Assembly: GCF_025397915.1 (NCBI RefSeq)
Contig: NZ_JALIDZ010000009.1
Coordinates: 124,001-188,000, forward strand
Direction of reading: 5' to 3'
Length of the DNA: 64,000 nt
DNA from: Microbaculum marinisediminis
Lineage (GTDB): Bacteria > Pseudomonadota > Alphaproteobacteria > Rhizobiales > Tepidamorphaceae
A model generated the notes under the pieces. It searched no databases, was not told where the DNA came from, and worked only from the letters and a program-made list of their open reading frames with translations. A program made the position numbers and the translations under genes. This document shows positions 52,740 through 61,307 of the stretch, piece by piece (the first letter of the stretch is position 1; each line of letters begins with the position of its first letter).

Positions 52740-54029
52740 TCAAAGGAGCGCCAGTGAAAGGATGGGGAACAGCGTCAGGATAATCAGCCGGACGATGTCG
52801 GAGGCGACGAAGACCGATACGCCCCTGAAGATCGTGCCAAGCGACAGGTTGTCCGCGACTCCCTTGATCACGAACACGTTCAGGCCGATCGGCGGCGTGA
52901 TCATGCCCAGTTCGATGACCACGATGTTGACGATCGCCCACCAGATCGGGTCGTAGCCCAGCGCCGTGACAAGCGGCAGGACGAAAGGAAGGGTGATCAG
53001 CATCGCCGACACCGTCTCGAACACGGCGCCGAGCGCGAGATACATCAGCAGGAGCGCGAAAATGATCACCAGCGGCGGCACATCCAGCGCGCCGATCGCT
53101 GTCACGATCGCGGCCGGCGCACCGGTGATCGTGAAGAAGTAGGAGAAGATCGAGGCGCCGAAGATGATCAGATAGATCACGGCCGTGTTGGCTGCCGTCT
53201 CGCCGAGCGCGCCCAGAAAGGTGGTCCAGGTCAGACGCCGGCGGAACAAGGCGAGCAGGAACGCAAACATCGCGCCGACGGCGGCCGCTTCGTTGACGGT
53301 GAAGACGCCGCCGTAAATGCCGCCGATAACCGCCGATAGCAGAACGATGACCGCCCAGCTGTCGCGCAGCACGATCAGCCGCTCGCGCCAGCTCGTCCTC
53401 TCTCCGGCAGGCCCGGCATCCGGGTTGTAGCGGGTGTAGAGGGCAATCGTCAGCCCGTGGAGTACGACGGCGAGTATGGCCGGGATGACCGCGGCCATGA
53501 AGACGTCGAGGATCGGGACGCGCGCCAGGACCGCATAGATGATCATGATGATGGACGGCGGCACGAGCGCGCCGAGCGTTCCGCCCGCGGCGATGCATCC
53601 GGCGGCGAAGGACGGCGCGTAGCCGCGCTGGAGCATCTGCGGAAGGGCGACCCGCCCGAAGGTCGCGGCCGTTGCGGGTGACGATCCGCATACGGCGCCG
53701 AACAGGGCACACCCGCCCATCGTTGCCATGGCCAGGCCACCGCGCCGATGCCCGATGAATGCGTAGGCGAGCCGGTAGATCTCCGCCGACAGCCCACCCG
53801 CGGTGGCGAAACTGCCCATCAACAGGAACAGCGGAATTACGGCGAACTCGAAGTTCTGAATGATGCCGACAGGCTCGGAGACGAGGATGCTGAGCGCCGG
53901 CTTCACCCCGTCATAGAAGGCGTAACCGAGAAAGCCGGTCATCGCCATGGCGATCCCGATCGGGACCTTCGCCACGATCATCAGGAACATGCAGCCGATG
54001 CCGATCAGGGCGATGGTAATGGGATCCAT
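52740..54029 (-). CDS. TRAP transporter large permease, DctM family (system 4)
   Basis: 429 aa from ATG 54027-54029 (MDPITIALIGIG), overlapping the dctQ stop by one base (TGATG). Motifs FEFAVIPLFLLMGSFATAGGLS, GALVPPSIIMIIYAVLA, GGIYGGVFTVNEAAAVGA and GMITPPIGLNVFVIKGVAD. Complete and normal. Followed by the ADC-like gene, so importer and enzymes are probably one transcript. Confidence 0.92.
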   Translation of the reverse strand: MDPITIALIGIGCMFLMIVAKVPIGIAMAMTGFLGYAFYDGVKPALSILVSEPVGIIQNFEFAVIPLFLLMGSFATAGGLSAEIYRLAYAFIGHRRGGLAMATMGGCALFGAVCGSSPATAATFGRVALPQMLQRGYAPSFAAGCIAAGGTLGALVPPSIIMIIYAVLARVPILDVFMAAVIPAILAVVLHGLTIALYTRYNPDAGPAGERTSWRERLIVLRDSWAVIVLLSAVIGGIYGGVFTVNEAAAVGAMFAFLLALFRRRLTWTTFLGALGETAANTAVIYLIIFGASIFSYFFTITGAPAAIVTAIGALDVPPLVIIFALLLMYLALGAVFETVSAMLITLPFVLPLVTALGYDPIWWAIVNIVVIELGMITPPIGLNVFVIKGVADNLSLGTIFRGVSVFVASDIVRLIILTLFPILSLALL

Positions 54030-54550
54030 CACGCCGCACCTTTCTTCACGGCCGGGCTGTGGCGGAACAGACGGGCGACATCGACGAAGACCACCAGGAT
54101 CTGCACCGGGATGCAGAGGAAGAACAGCGCCGTGACGACGATCCACCAAGGCGCGATCGGCACTTCCAGAATGAACGAGGTCTCACCGCTCTCGAGCAGC
54201 TCACCGCAATAGACGGCGAGCTGCCAGGCGAGAAGCGCGAAGAAGGCGAGCGTGACAATGCCGGCAACGACGTCGAGAACCTGTTCGACCTTGGCTGGAA
54301 GAAGTTCGGCCAGGAACGTCACCTGGATATTCTGCCGGCTCGCCAGTGCCGCGGGGAAACAGGCAGCCATCGTCACCGAGATGAAGAGTGTCGAAAGATC
54401 GTAGACCCCTGCGATCGGTGCGTTGAGCAGCCACCGCGACAGCACGTCGACAAGCGTCGCGGTGGCAACGATCAGCAGTCCGATCAGACCGATGAGGGCG
54501 ATGCCCCGGGTGAGGCGGACATTCGCGTCTTGTATGCGGTCGAGATTCAT
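54029..54550 (-). CDS. TRAP transporter small permease, DctQ family (system 4)
   Basis: 173 aa with four predicted helices. The family region is LLNAPIAGVYDLSTLFISVTMAACFPAALASRQNIQVTFL. ATG start at 54550 preceded by GAGGCGG; 31 bp after dctP. Confidence 0.85.
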   Translation of the reverse strand: MNLDRIQDANVRLTRGIALIGLIGLLIVATATLVDVLSRWLLNAPIAGVYDLSTLFISVTMAACFPAALASRQNIQVTFLAELLPAKVEQVLDVVAGIVTLAFFALLAWQLAVYCGELLESGETSFILEVPIAPWWIVVTALFFLCIPVQILVVFVDVARLFRHSPAVKKGAA

Positions 54551-54581
54551 CCGCCTCGGTCTCGTAGGAGGAGCCGCCAGA

Positions 54582-55586
54582 TTACTCGGCGCGGATGGCT
54601 TCGAGTTGCTCGATCAGCGCCTGATGGAGTTCTTCACCCTTGTCATGTTCGGCCGTCCACGCGTTGACGCAGGTCGACACGGCTTCCGCCCAGTCCTTCC
54701 TGTCCTGCTCGGACGGCTCGACAACGGTCTGGTCGGGATCGTCGATGGTCTGCTGGACCAGTTTGGCGTTTTCCGCATCCATCGCCGCGCCGAAGATGCG
54801 TGCGAGCGCCTCGCCGCCCTTCTCGCGCATCACCGCCTGGACATCTTCGGGCAGCGCATCGAACGTCTCGCGCGTCATGATGAAGCCGAAGGGAAGCGAT
54901 CCGAGCACGTTGTGATAGTGGTGATCCGTGGCGCCGGCGACACCGAAGGCGTGCAGCGCCGCATAGTGCATCGGCGTTGCGTCGATGACGCCGCGGCTAA
55001 GGCTTTCCGGGATCTTCGAGATCGGCATGCCGACCGGCACCGCGCCAATGGCCTCGACGCACTGCTGCTCCAGCTTGCCGGCGATGCGGATCTTCTTGCC
55101 CTTCAAGTCCGCCATGGTCTCGATCGGGAACGTACCGTGGATCGAGTACGGCGCTGTCGTGAACATTCCCAGGACCTCGAAGTCCTCGTAACCGCGCAGA
55201 TTCCCGCCCTCGAGCAGGCGCCAGAAGGCAACCGACCCTTCGGTCGCATTTGCCGAGGTGTCCGGCAGTTCGATCACGGCATTGTCGGGGAACAGGCCCG
55301 GGTTATAGGCGGGAATGATGAAGGCGATGTCGGCGACGCCGTCTTTCAGCATCTTGATCTGCTTGGAGCCGTCGCGGCCCAGAGTGCCGCCTGGAAACAT
55401 CTGGATGTTCACCTTGCCGTCGGTGGCCTCCATGACCGCCTCGGCCCAGGGCTTCATGGCTTCCTGGTAGGTGATCTCCTGCTCCGGCGTGAAAACGGCG
55501 AATTTCAGATCGATTGTTTCCTGGGCGCCGACTGCGCTCGCCCAGAGCGCGGCCGCGGTTCCGATTGCAAATGCGGGTTTCAGCAT
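54582..55586 (-). CDS. TRAP transporter solute-binding protein, DctP family (system 4)
   Basis: 334-aa periplasmic receptor from ATG 55584-55586 (MLKPAFAIGTAAALW), with signal peptide ending AVGAQET. The ligand arginine is Arg167 in LKGKKIRIAGKLEQQCVEAIGAVPVGMPISKIPESLSRGVIDATPM. The upstream in-frame ATG at 55652 would remove the signal peptide from the N-terminus and is rejected. Divergent from the amidohydrolase/TetR/FAH operon. A minus-strand TTGACA at 55647-55652 with TATAGC 15 bp downstream may be its promoter. Confidence 0.9.
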   Translation of the reverse strand: MLKPAFAIGTAAALWASAVGAQETIDLKFAVFTPEQEITYQEAMKPWAEAVMEATDGKVNIQMFPGGTLGRDGSKQIKMLKDGVADIAFIIPAYNPGLFPDNAVIELPDTSANATEGSVAFWRLLEGGNLRGYEDFEVLGMFTTAPYSIHGTFPIETMADLKGKKIRIAGKLEQQCVEAIGAVPVGMPISKIPESLSRGVIDATPMHYAALHAFGVAGATDHHYHNVLGSLPFGFIMTRETFDALPEDVQAVMREKGGEALARIFGAAMDAENAKLVQQTIDDPDQTVVEPSEQDRKDWAEAVSTCVNAWTAEHDKGEELHQALIEQLEAIRAE

Positions 55587-55657
55587 GGCGTCTCTCCCTT
55601 GTCCCATCGTGCAATTTCCCAATCCGCTATACCGGCTGCCGGGGAATGTCAAATGGA

Positions 55658-55668
55658 TGTTTCAAACA
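55658..55668. promoter_or_regulatory. Palindrome in the divergent dctP/amidohydrolase promoter
   Basis: TGTTTCAAACA, perfect five-base arms around a central C, 5 bp upstream of the candidate minus-strand -35 at 55647-55652. The TetR gene of the divergent operon is a candidate binder, but 11 bp is short for a TetR site, so this is tentative. Confidence 0.35.
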
Positions 55669-55733
55669 ACTGCTTGACCCATCCGGTACGAGACCCTAGA
55701 AGGCTTCCCCGACGCCCTGGAAGGACCGATCGA

Positions 55734-57149
55734 TTGGACAAACTTCTTATAAAGTCCGCCTACGTCGCGACGCCGGACGCGGCGCCGAACCTGCGGCCGA
55801 CCACCAGCGATATCCTGATTGTCGGCGGTCGTATTGCGGCGATTGAACCGGAGATCGCCGTTGCAGGCGCGCGCGTCATCGACGGCAAGGGCGCCATCGC
55901 CACGGCCGGCATGATCGACACCCACCGCCATGTCTGGCAGACGGCCATTCGTGGCGTGGCGGCGGACTGGTCGCTCACCGACTATGTCAGGGAAATCAGG
56001 GTCGGCTACGCCACAGCCTATACGCCGGACCACGTGTATCTGGCCAATCTCGTCGGCGCTTTGGAGGCGCTCGACACCGGCGTCACGACGGTCTGCGACT
56101 ACTCCCACATCATGAACAGCCCCGAGCATACGGAAGCCGCGATCCAGGGCCTGACCGATGCCGGGATACGCGGCGTGTTCTGTTACGGCTTCTACGATGT
56201 CCCGACGCGCGCGAGGGCTTTCACCGACCACGCGGGACGGCTGGCTCATGCCGAGGAAGTCGTCCGCCGTTTCGATGCCGTCGCTGGCCCCCGCCTGACA
56301 TTCGGACTGGCCCTGACGGAATTCGGACTTGTCGAGCCGGATCAGACGGCCAGCGAGATCAAGGTCGCGCGGAAGCACGATGCCCTGATCACATTGCATG
56401 TGGGAACGTTCGGCTCCCCGCACGGCATCGCCGATCTCGACCGTCACGGCCTGCTCGGCCCCGATATGCTTCATGTGCACGCGAACATGTGCGACGAACG
56501 CGAGATCGCGCGAGTGGTGGAGAGCGGGGGCGGATTGTCGATCACGCCGGAAACGGAAATGCAGATGGGCATGGGATTTCCGGTGACCAACCGCCTGCTG
56601 AAGGCCGGCGGCGCGCCCAGTATCGGTGTCGATATCGTCTCGCAGAACAGCGGCGACATGCTGACCCAACTGCGCATCGCGCTGCAGACGGCCCGGGCCA
56701 TCGACAACCAGGCAGTTCTCGATCGCGGGCGCGTCCCCGACGAGGTGAGCCTGAGCGTTCGCGACGCCTTGCGATTTGGAACGGAGTTCGGTGCGGACGC
56801 GCTGAAACTGGGCCGCGACGTGGGGCGCCTGAGCGTCGGTGCAATCGCCGATATCGCGCTGTTCGATACCCGCGGCACGAACATGACGCCGATGACCGAT
56901 CCCGTCTCGATGCTTATGCTGCAATCGCGGCCTGGCGATGTGTCGACGGTTCTCGTCGAAGGCAAGATCGTGAAAGAGAACGGACGGCTCGTTCATGCCG
57001 ATCTCGACGCCTTGAAAGAGCGCCTGAACGACAGCTTCGGGGAGATCGCGGCCGACGTGGAACAGGCGCGCGATGTGGCGGCGAAGACCGCGGCCGCATA
57101 TGCGAACGTGGTCAGCAGTGCAGTGAAGCAGGCCGGGCAAAGAACATGA
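55734..57149 (+). CDS. Amidohydrolase superfamily deaminase/hydrolase (cytosine deaminase/TrzN-like)
   Basis: 471-aa metal-dependent amidohydrolase. Metal and catalytic residues: His64-x-His66 (MIDTHRHVWQ), His222 (LHVGTF), His249 (MLHVHAN), Glu274 (ITPETEMQMGMG) and Asp300 (IGVDIVSQNSGD). The pattern suits the ATZ/TRZ and 8-oxoguanine/guanine deaminase group, which remove amino or halogen groups from N-heterocycles. The start is TTG 55734, with GGAAGG nine bases upstream; no ATG or GTG precedes the first strand. The frame upstream is shadow of dctP. Stop overlaps the TetR start (ATGA). Confidence 0.87.
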   Translation: MDKLLIKSAYVATPDAAPNLRPTTSDILIVGGRIAAIEPEIAVAGARVIDGKGAIATAGMIDTHRHVWQTAIRGVAADWSLTDYVREIRVGYATAYTPDHVYLANLVGALEALDTGVTTVCDYSHIMNSPEHTEAAIQGLTDAGIRGVFCYGFYDVPTRARAFTDHAGRLAHAEEVVRRFDAVAGPRLTFGLALTEFGLVEPDQTASEIKVARKHDALITLHVGTFGSPHGIADLDRHGLLGPDMLHVHANMCDEREIARVVESGGGLSITPETEMQMGMGFPVTNRLLKAGGAPSIGVDIVSQNSGDMLTQLRIALQTARAIDNQAVLDRGRVPDEVSLSVRDALRFGTEFGADALKLGRDVGRLSVGAIADIALFDTRGTNMTPMTDPVSMLMLQSRPGDVSTVLVEGKIVKENGRLVHADLDALKERLNDSFGEIAADVEQARDVAAKTAAAYANVVSSAVKQAGQRT

Positions 57150-57832
57150 TCGACAACACGCAGAGGTCGAACCGCACGGGCGCCGACAAGGGCGACGACG
57201 TTACCCGGGCCCGCGTGCTCGACTCGGCTGCCGCCCTGTTTGCCGAAAACGGGATAGACCGCGTAACGACCCGCGCAATCTCCGAAAGAGCCGGCGCGAA
57301 CGTCGCGGCGGTGAACTACTACTTTGGCGGCAAGGACAATCTGTCCGTCGAGGTCTTTCGACACGTCGCCCGAGAGAGCGCGGAGCGGCGTTTCGCCGGT
57401 CTGGACCGCATTCTGGAAAACGCCCGCATCGCCGGAGGCCCGCCGCCGATCCGCGATATCATCGAGGTCTTCGTCGACGCCTATGTCAGCGCCGATGCGC
57501 CGCGCAACGGGACATTGCTGGCTCAGCTGGTGCTCAAGCACAGGCTGTCGCCGACACACTGGACCCAGGCCGTCGTGCAGGAGGAACTCGATCCGCTTGC
57601 CAAGCGGTTCATATCCGTCCTGTGCCTTGCCGCACCGTATCTCGAAGTTCGGGAGGTGCATTGGCGGTATCACATGATGGCCGGCGCAGTGATCCTCACG
57701 ATGAGCGATCGGGGCGCCGGAGGTCGGATCGAACGGCTGTCCGAAGGACAGAGCTCGGTCGACGACACGGAGACCCTTCGCGCGGAGCTCGTCAACTTCG
57801 CCACCACGGCTTTCGGCCCAACTGCGGACTGA
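57146..57832 (+). CDS. TetR family transcriptional regulator
   Basis: 228 aa from ATG 57146. HTH at about residues 18-65: TRARVLDSAAALFAENGIDRVTTRAISERAGANVAAVNYYFGGKDNL. The C-terminal domain resembles the CecR/YbiH-type TetR_C. It is sandwiched between amidohydrolase and FAH-family genes with near-overlapping ends and probably represses this operon and the divergent TRAP system 4. Confidence 0.88.
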   Translation: MIDNTQRSNRTGADKGDDVTRARVLDSAAALFAENGIDRVTTRAISERAGANVAAVNYYFGGKDNLSVEVFRHVARESAERRFAGLDRILENARIAGGPPPIRDIIEVFVDAYVSADAPRNGTLLAQLVLKHRLSPTHWTQAVVQEELDPLAKRFISVLCLAAPYLEVREVHWRYHMMAGAVILTMSDRGAGGRIERLSEGQSSVDDTETLRAELVNFATTAFGPTAD

Positions 57833-57837
57833 CCCCT

Positions 57838-58761
57838 ATGAAACTAGTGACCTTCCAGGCGGATGATACGATCCGCATCGGCGTTGTTCGGCACGAGGGC
57901 ATCGTGGCGCTGGACGACAGCCGGCCCGCGTTTCGCTCGATGCGCGCCTTGCTCGAGGCGGGCCCTGAAGCGCTGGAGGCCGCACGTGCCGCCGGTGAGC
58001 GGGAGACGGATCATATAGCACTGTCCGACGTCCGGCTTCTGGCGCCGCTGCCGCGGCCGGCCCAGATGCGCGATGCGCTGGTGTTCGAGAGGCACCTCCG
58101 GCAGGCCCGTGCCAACCGCCATATCTTCGGCCTGGCCCCGGAATGGGTCTCGCCGGACGAGATCGCCGTGCCGGCCGTCTGGTACGAGCAGCCGATCTAC
58201 TACAAGTGCAACCGCTTTGCCGTTTCGGGACCGGAGGACGAGATACGCTGGCCGAAGGGCGAAACGCGGCTGGACTACGAACTGGAGATCGCCGCCGTTA
58301 TCGGTACCGGCGGGCGCGACATCTCTAGAGCCGACGCGAAGAAGCACATCGCCGGCTACATGATCTTCAACGATTTCTCGGCGCGCGACTTCCAGTTCTC
58401 CGAAATCCAGGCGGGCCTCGGCCCCGCCAAGGGCAAGGATTTCGACACGGCGAATGCGCTGGGCCCCTGGCTCGTCACGCCGGACGAAGTCGATCCGGCC
58501 GACGGACTGGAGATGACCGCGCGCGTCAACGGCGAGGTCTGGTCGCGTGGTCGCTCGGACGAGATGCATCACGACTTCGCGCGGATCGTCGAGCACGTGT
58601 CGAAGAACGAAACGCTTCACCCGGGCGAGGTGATCGGGTCGGGGACGGTTGGAAACGGATGCGGCCTGGAGCACGGACGATTTCTGTCGGCCGGCGACGT
58701 TGTCGAGCTCGAGATCGAAGGCCTCGGGCTCCTCCGGAACCGAATAGGGCACATGGCTTAG
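57838..58761 (+). CDS. Fumarylacetoacetate hydrolase family protein
   Basis: 307-aa FAH-fold enzyme from ATG 57838. The metal-site and catalytic regions are LDYELEIAAVIGTGGRDISRADAKKHIAGYMIFNDFSARDFQ and GKDFDTANALGPWLVTPDE, followed by GRSDEMHHDFARIVEHVS and HPGEVIGSGTVGNGCGLEHGRFL. Members hydrolyse C-C bonds of beta-diketo acids or decarboxylate or hydrate related oxo acids. It is the third gene of the amidohydrolase/TetR operon and would act late in that pathway. Exact substrate unknown. Confidence 0.88.
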   Translation: MKLVTFQADDTIRIGVVRHEGIVALDDSRPAFRSMRALLEAGPEALEAARAAGERETDHIALSDVRLLAPLPRPAQMRDALVFERHLRQARANRHIFGLAPEWVSPDEIAVPAVWYEQPIYYKCNRFAVSGPEDEIRWPKGETRLDYELEIAAVIGTGGRDISRADAKKHIAGYMIFNDFSARDFQFSEIQAGLGPAKGKDFDTANALGPWLVTPDEVDPADGLEMTARVNGEVWSRGRSDEMHHDFARIVEHVSKNETLHPGEVIGSGTVGNGCGLEHGRFLSAGDVVELEIEGLGLLRNRIGHMA

Positions 58762-58788
58762 AACGATAGACAGCATCGACCTGACAGA

Positions 58789-60567
58789 TCAGCCTTCGTG
58801 TTTCTGACCACCTGTCTCGGTCATTCCCTTCGCCATGGCTTCTGCATACTCGGGATCAACGCGTGCATCTATAAGAACCGGCAGTCCATTTCGAAACTTG
58901 AGAAGTGCCTCTTTTAGTGCGGCAGCAAGATCCAAGTCCGTTTCCACAGGTCCGATCGCTTCTAGGCCCTGCGCTCTCGCTATCGCGGCAAATTCGATGT
59001 CCGGGCCCGATATGGCTTGCCCTATCGTCTTGTTCTCCACAGGGCGAGACCGGGTAACGGCCACCCTCTCCTGATGGACCTCGTCATTGAAATATGAGCG
59101 GTTGTTGCAGACGATCGCGATGAGGGGAATCCTATAGCGCGCCGCAGTCCAGAAGGCGGACACGCCCATCATGACATCCCCGTCGCCGAGCACGGCTACG
59201 GGTATTCTATCTTTTTCTTCGAGCGCCAATGCGGCGCCTATGAGCATGCCCGGCCCCGATCCGATGCCAGCACCGCCATCGTACCCGAGGTAGTCGAGCG
59301 GATGCCGGAAATGCCAACTGCCGCCACCCCAGCCGAGCGGAAGGCGCACGAGGGTAACGGGCTCGCTGGCCAGGCTTTGGGCGAGAGTGGCGGCGAAATT
59401 ATCCATCGAAAGACTACCGGTGCGCGGGGGCGGCGCATCCGCGTTTCGAGGCGCCGGCGGCGGCTGCCTGGAGCCGTCGAGTCCAAGGCGCATGACGAGA
59501 TCGCCGATAACGGTGTCCGGCAGCGCCGCGATGTGAAGCCTCGCGGCCGGCTGGGCCATGTGATCAAGGCTCCAGCCATTGGCAAGCTGGTGATCGAGAG
59601 TAACGTTGACAAGCGTGCCCTCGGCGCCGGCTTGGCGCAAAGCGCCAGCCGGGTCGACCCAATCGAAGGCAATGATCAAGTCGGCCTCCGCGATTGCGCG
59701 CGCGGGCTTATCCGCAAGGAAGAAGGATTGCGGTCCGACGTGAAGCGGGTGGTCCGTGGGAAAGGCCGCGGCCGTCTTGATATCGGTCACCACCTTCGCG
59801 CCGAACCGTTCGGCCAACGCAACACGGGCGTCCCAGTCATCCTCTGAGCGGGAAACGCGCCCCATCATGAAAACAGGAGAAGTTGCCGCCTGGAGCAGTG
59901 CCTCGAGTTCGGTCAATTGGGCCTCTGTCGGGGCCGGCGCTTCGGGCGCACGGTACAATCCCGGATCGGGGTGTTGCTGGGGAACCGACAGTTTTTCTTC
60001 TTGAACGGATACGTCGAAACAGACGTAGGTTGGGGCCTGCGGCGCCGTTCGCGTGATCGCGTCAGCGCGCGCCATCGAGGCAAGGGACGCCTTGAGGCTG
60101 GCCGGCTGATCATCCCACTTTACATAAGGCCGCACCATGGCAGCCTGATCACGCGCGGTGTGGATCCAGTCGATCCAAGGACGACGCTTTTGCGCGTCTA
60201 CCGGCCCGGTTGCGCCAAATACCACCATCGGAACGCGGTCACACCATGCGTTGTAGATCGCCATGGAGCCGTGCATCAGTCCGACATTTGCGTGGAGCAC
60301 CACGGCCATCGGCTCTCCGGTCACCTTGGCCCAACCGTGTGCGATGGAAACCGCGTGCTCTTCATGCAGGCAGAGAAGTATCTTCGGGTTCGTATTGCCG
60401 AGGCGATTCACCAAGCTGTCGTGAAGCCCGCGGAAGCTGGAACCAGGGTTCAGCGCAATGTAGCGATAACCGAGTGCGCGAAGCATGTCAGCGAGAAGAT
60501 CGCTTCCCCACAACTCCCCGTCGGCGTGAGGCACGGGCACTTCGATATCGTCGCGGTAAACGCTCAT
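58789..60567 (-). CDS. Thiamine-pyrophosphate-requiring enzyme (acetolactate-synthase/benzoylformate-decarboxylase-like)
   Basis: 592-aa ThDP enzyme with the usual Pyr-central-PP domain order. The ThDP-activating glutamate is in CLHEEHAVSIAHGWA (Glu69/Glu70). The cofactor motif GDGDVMMG...NN runs from Gly461 to Asn489. Family members carboligate or decarboxylate 2-oxo acids. No small regulatory subunit is nearby and the gene is divergent from a MarR regulator, so biosynthetic acetolactate synthase is unlikely; an aromatic oxo-acid decarboxylase is more probable. It has a well-formed promoter at 60593-60621 next to a MarR-type operator. Confidence 0.87.
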   Translation of the reverse strand: MSVYRDDIEVPVPHADGELWGSDLLADMLRALGYRYIALNPGSSFRGLHDSLVNRLGNTNPKILLCLHEEHAVSIAHGWAKVTGEPMAVVLHANVGLMHGSMAIYNAWCDRVPMVVFGATGPVDAQKRRPWIDWIHTARDQAAMVRPYVKWDDQPASLKASLASMARADAITRTAPQAPTYVCFDVSVQEEKLSVPQQHPDPGLYRAPEAPAPTEAQLTELEALLQAATSPVFMMGRVSRSEDDWDARVALAERFGAKVVTDIKTAAAFPTDHPLHVGPQSFFLADKPARAIAEADLIIAFDWVDPAGALRQAGAEGTLVNVTLDHQLANGWSLDHMAQPAARLHIAALPDTVIGDLVMRLGLDGSRQPPPAPRNADAPPPRTGSLSMDNFAATLAQSLASEPVTLVRLPLGWGGGSWHFRHPLDYLGYDGGAGIGSGPGMLIGAALALEEKDRIPVAVLGDGDVMMGVSAFWTAARYRIPLIAIVCNNRSYFNDEVHQERVAVTRSRPVENKTIGQAISGPDIEFAAIARAQGLEAIGPVETDLDLAAALKEALLKFRNGLPVLIDARVDPEYAEAMAKGMTETGGQKHEG

Positions 60568-60592
60568 TATCCGACCTTATCGCAACACCCTG

Positions 60593-60621
60593 GATAAATT
60601 CGATATCTAAGTATCCGTCAA
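60593..60621 (-). promoter_or_regulatory. Sigma-70-type promoter of the ThDP-enzyme gene
   Basis: On the minus strand TTGACG (60616-60621), 17-bp spacer, TTTATC (60593-60598), 26 bp upstream of the gene start. The region is clearly AT-richer than the genes around it. Confidence 0.65.
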
Positions 60622-60632
60622 GCCTTTCTTTG

Positions 60633-60652
60633 TTCGTGCATGCACGCACGAA
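60633..60652. promoter_or_regulatory. MarR-type operator palindrome
   Basis: TTCGTGCATGCACGCACGAA has perfect 7-bp outer arms (TTCGTGC and GCACGAA) and also contains the perfect 12-bp palindrome CGTGCATGCACG. It lies 11 bp upstream of the -35 of the ThDP-enzyme gene and 99 bp upstream of the divergent MarR gene. Size and symmetry suit a MarR dimer. Confidence 0.7.
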
Positions 60653-60751
60653 TTCAAACCCAACAACAACTAATGCGTGTAGCAAATGGAATGGCGGCTA
60701 GTTATCTTAAGGCCCTGCGGACATGCGAATGGGGCGGTGGGAACGTATTGA

Positions 60752-61294
60752 ATGACTCAGAAGAAAAGCAGCGCTAGCGCATCTCCGGACCGAAGAGCGG
60801 GCCGTCTACCGGCCTATAAGGACGAACGCATCGCACATCTCGTGCGGCTTTGTGCCAGGGGTTTTAGCCGCTCCCTCAGTCGTCGTCTTGCCGACCAAGG
60901 TGTTTCCTTCGGCCAGTGGGTTTTCCTGCGCATACTCTGGAAACAGGAAGGGCTAACTCAGCGCGAGCTCAGCGAACTCGCCAACCTCACCGAACCGACC
61001 GTCCACACCGCGCTATCCAAGCTCGAGAAGATGGACATCATAGTTCGCCGCACCCAGGGCGGTAACAAGCGAAAGTACCACGTATACCTTACCAAGAAGG
61101 GCCGCGACCTGCAGTCAACGCTGGAACCTCTGGCGGTCGAAGCGAATGATTCCGCGTTGCGTGGACTGTCCGCGAAGAAGCAGGATCAGCTCCGCGATAT
61201 GCTGGTTCAGATCCTGAACAATCTGGCCGACGACGAGGCCGAGGCCGAGGCTCTTGGTCTGAAAGTTCCGCCGACACGCAACGCCGCGGTATAG
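60752..61294 (+). CDS. MarR family transcriptional regulator
   Basis: 180 aa from ATG 60752. The winged helix spans about residues 55-125: WVFLRILWKQEGLTQRELSELANLTEPTVHTALSKLEKMDIIVRRTQGGNKRKYHVYLTKKG, flanked by dimerisation helices. MarR proteins of this kind often release DNA on binding aromatic acids or their CoA esters. Divergent from the ThDP-enzyme gene across a 184-bp region holding a 20-bp palindrome. It converges on the three-gene operon to its right. Confidence 0.9.
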   Translation: MTQKKSSASASPDRRAGRLPAYKDERIAHLVRLCARGFSRSLSRRLADQGVSFGQWVFLRILWKQEGLTQRELSELANLTEPTVHTALSKLEKMDIIVRRTQGGNKRKYHVYLTKKGRDLQSTLEPLAVEANDSALRGLSAKKQDQLRDMLVQILNNLADDEAEAEALGLKVPPTRNAAV

Positions 61295-61307
61295 TCCGGC
61301 ATCTCAA

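Noticed and set aside
52723-53712. N-terminal extension of the acetoacetate-decarboxylase-like frame into dctM
   Set aside because: It is an out-of-frame shadow of dctM; the ADC-like protein starts at 52722.
54423-55733. N-terminal extension of the amidohydrolase frame to 54423
   Set aside because: The extension is antisense to dctP and dctQ of TRAP system 4; the amidohydrolase fold begins at the TTG 55734 with a good ribosome site.
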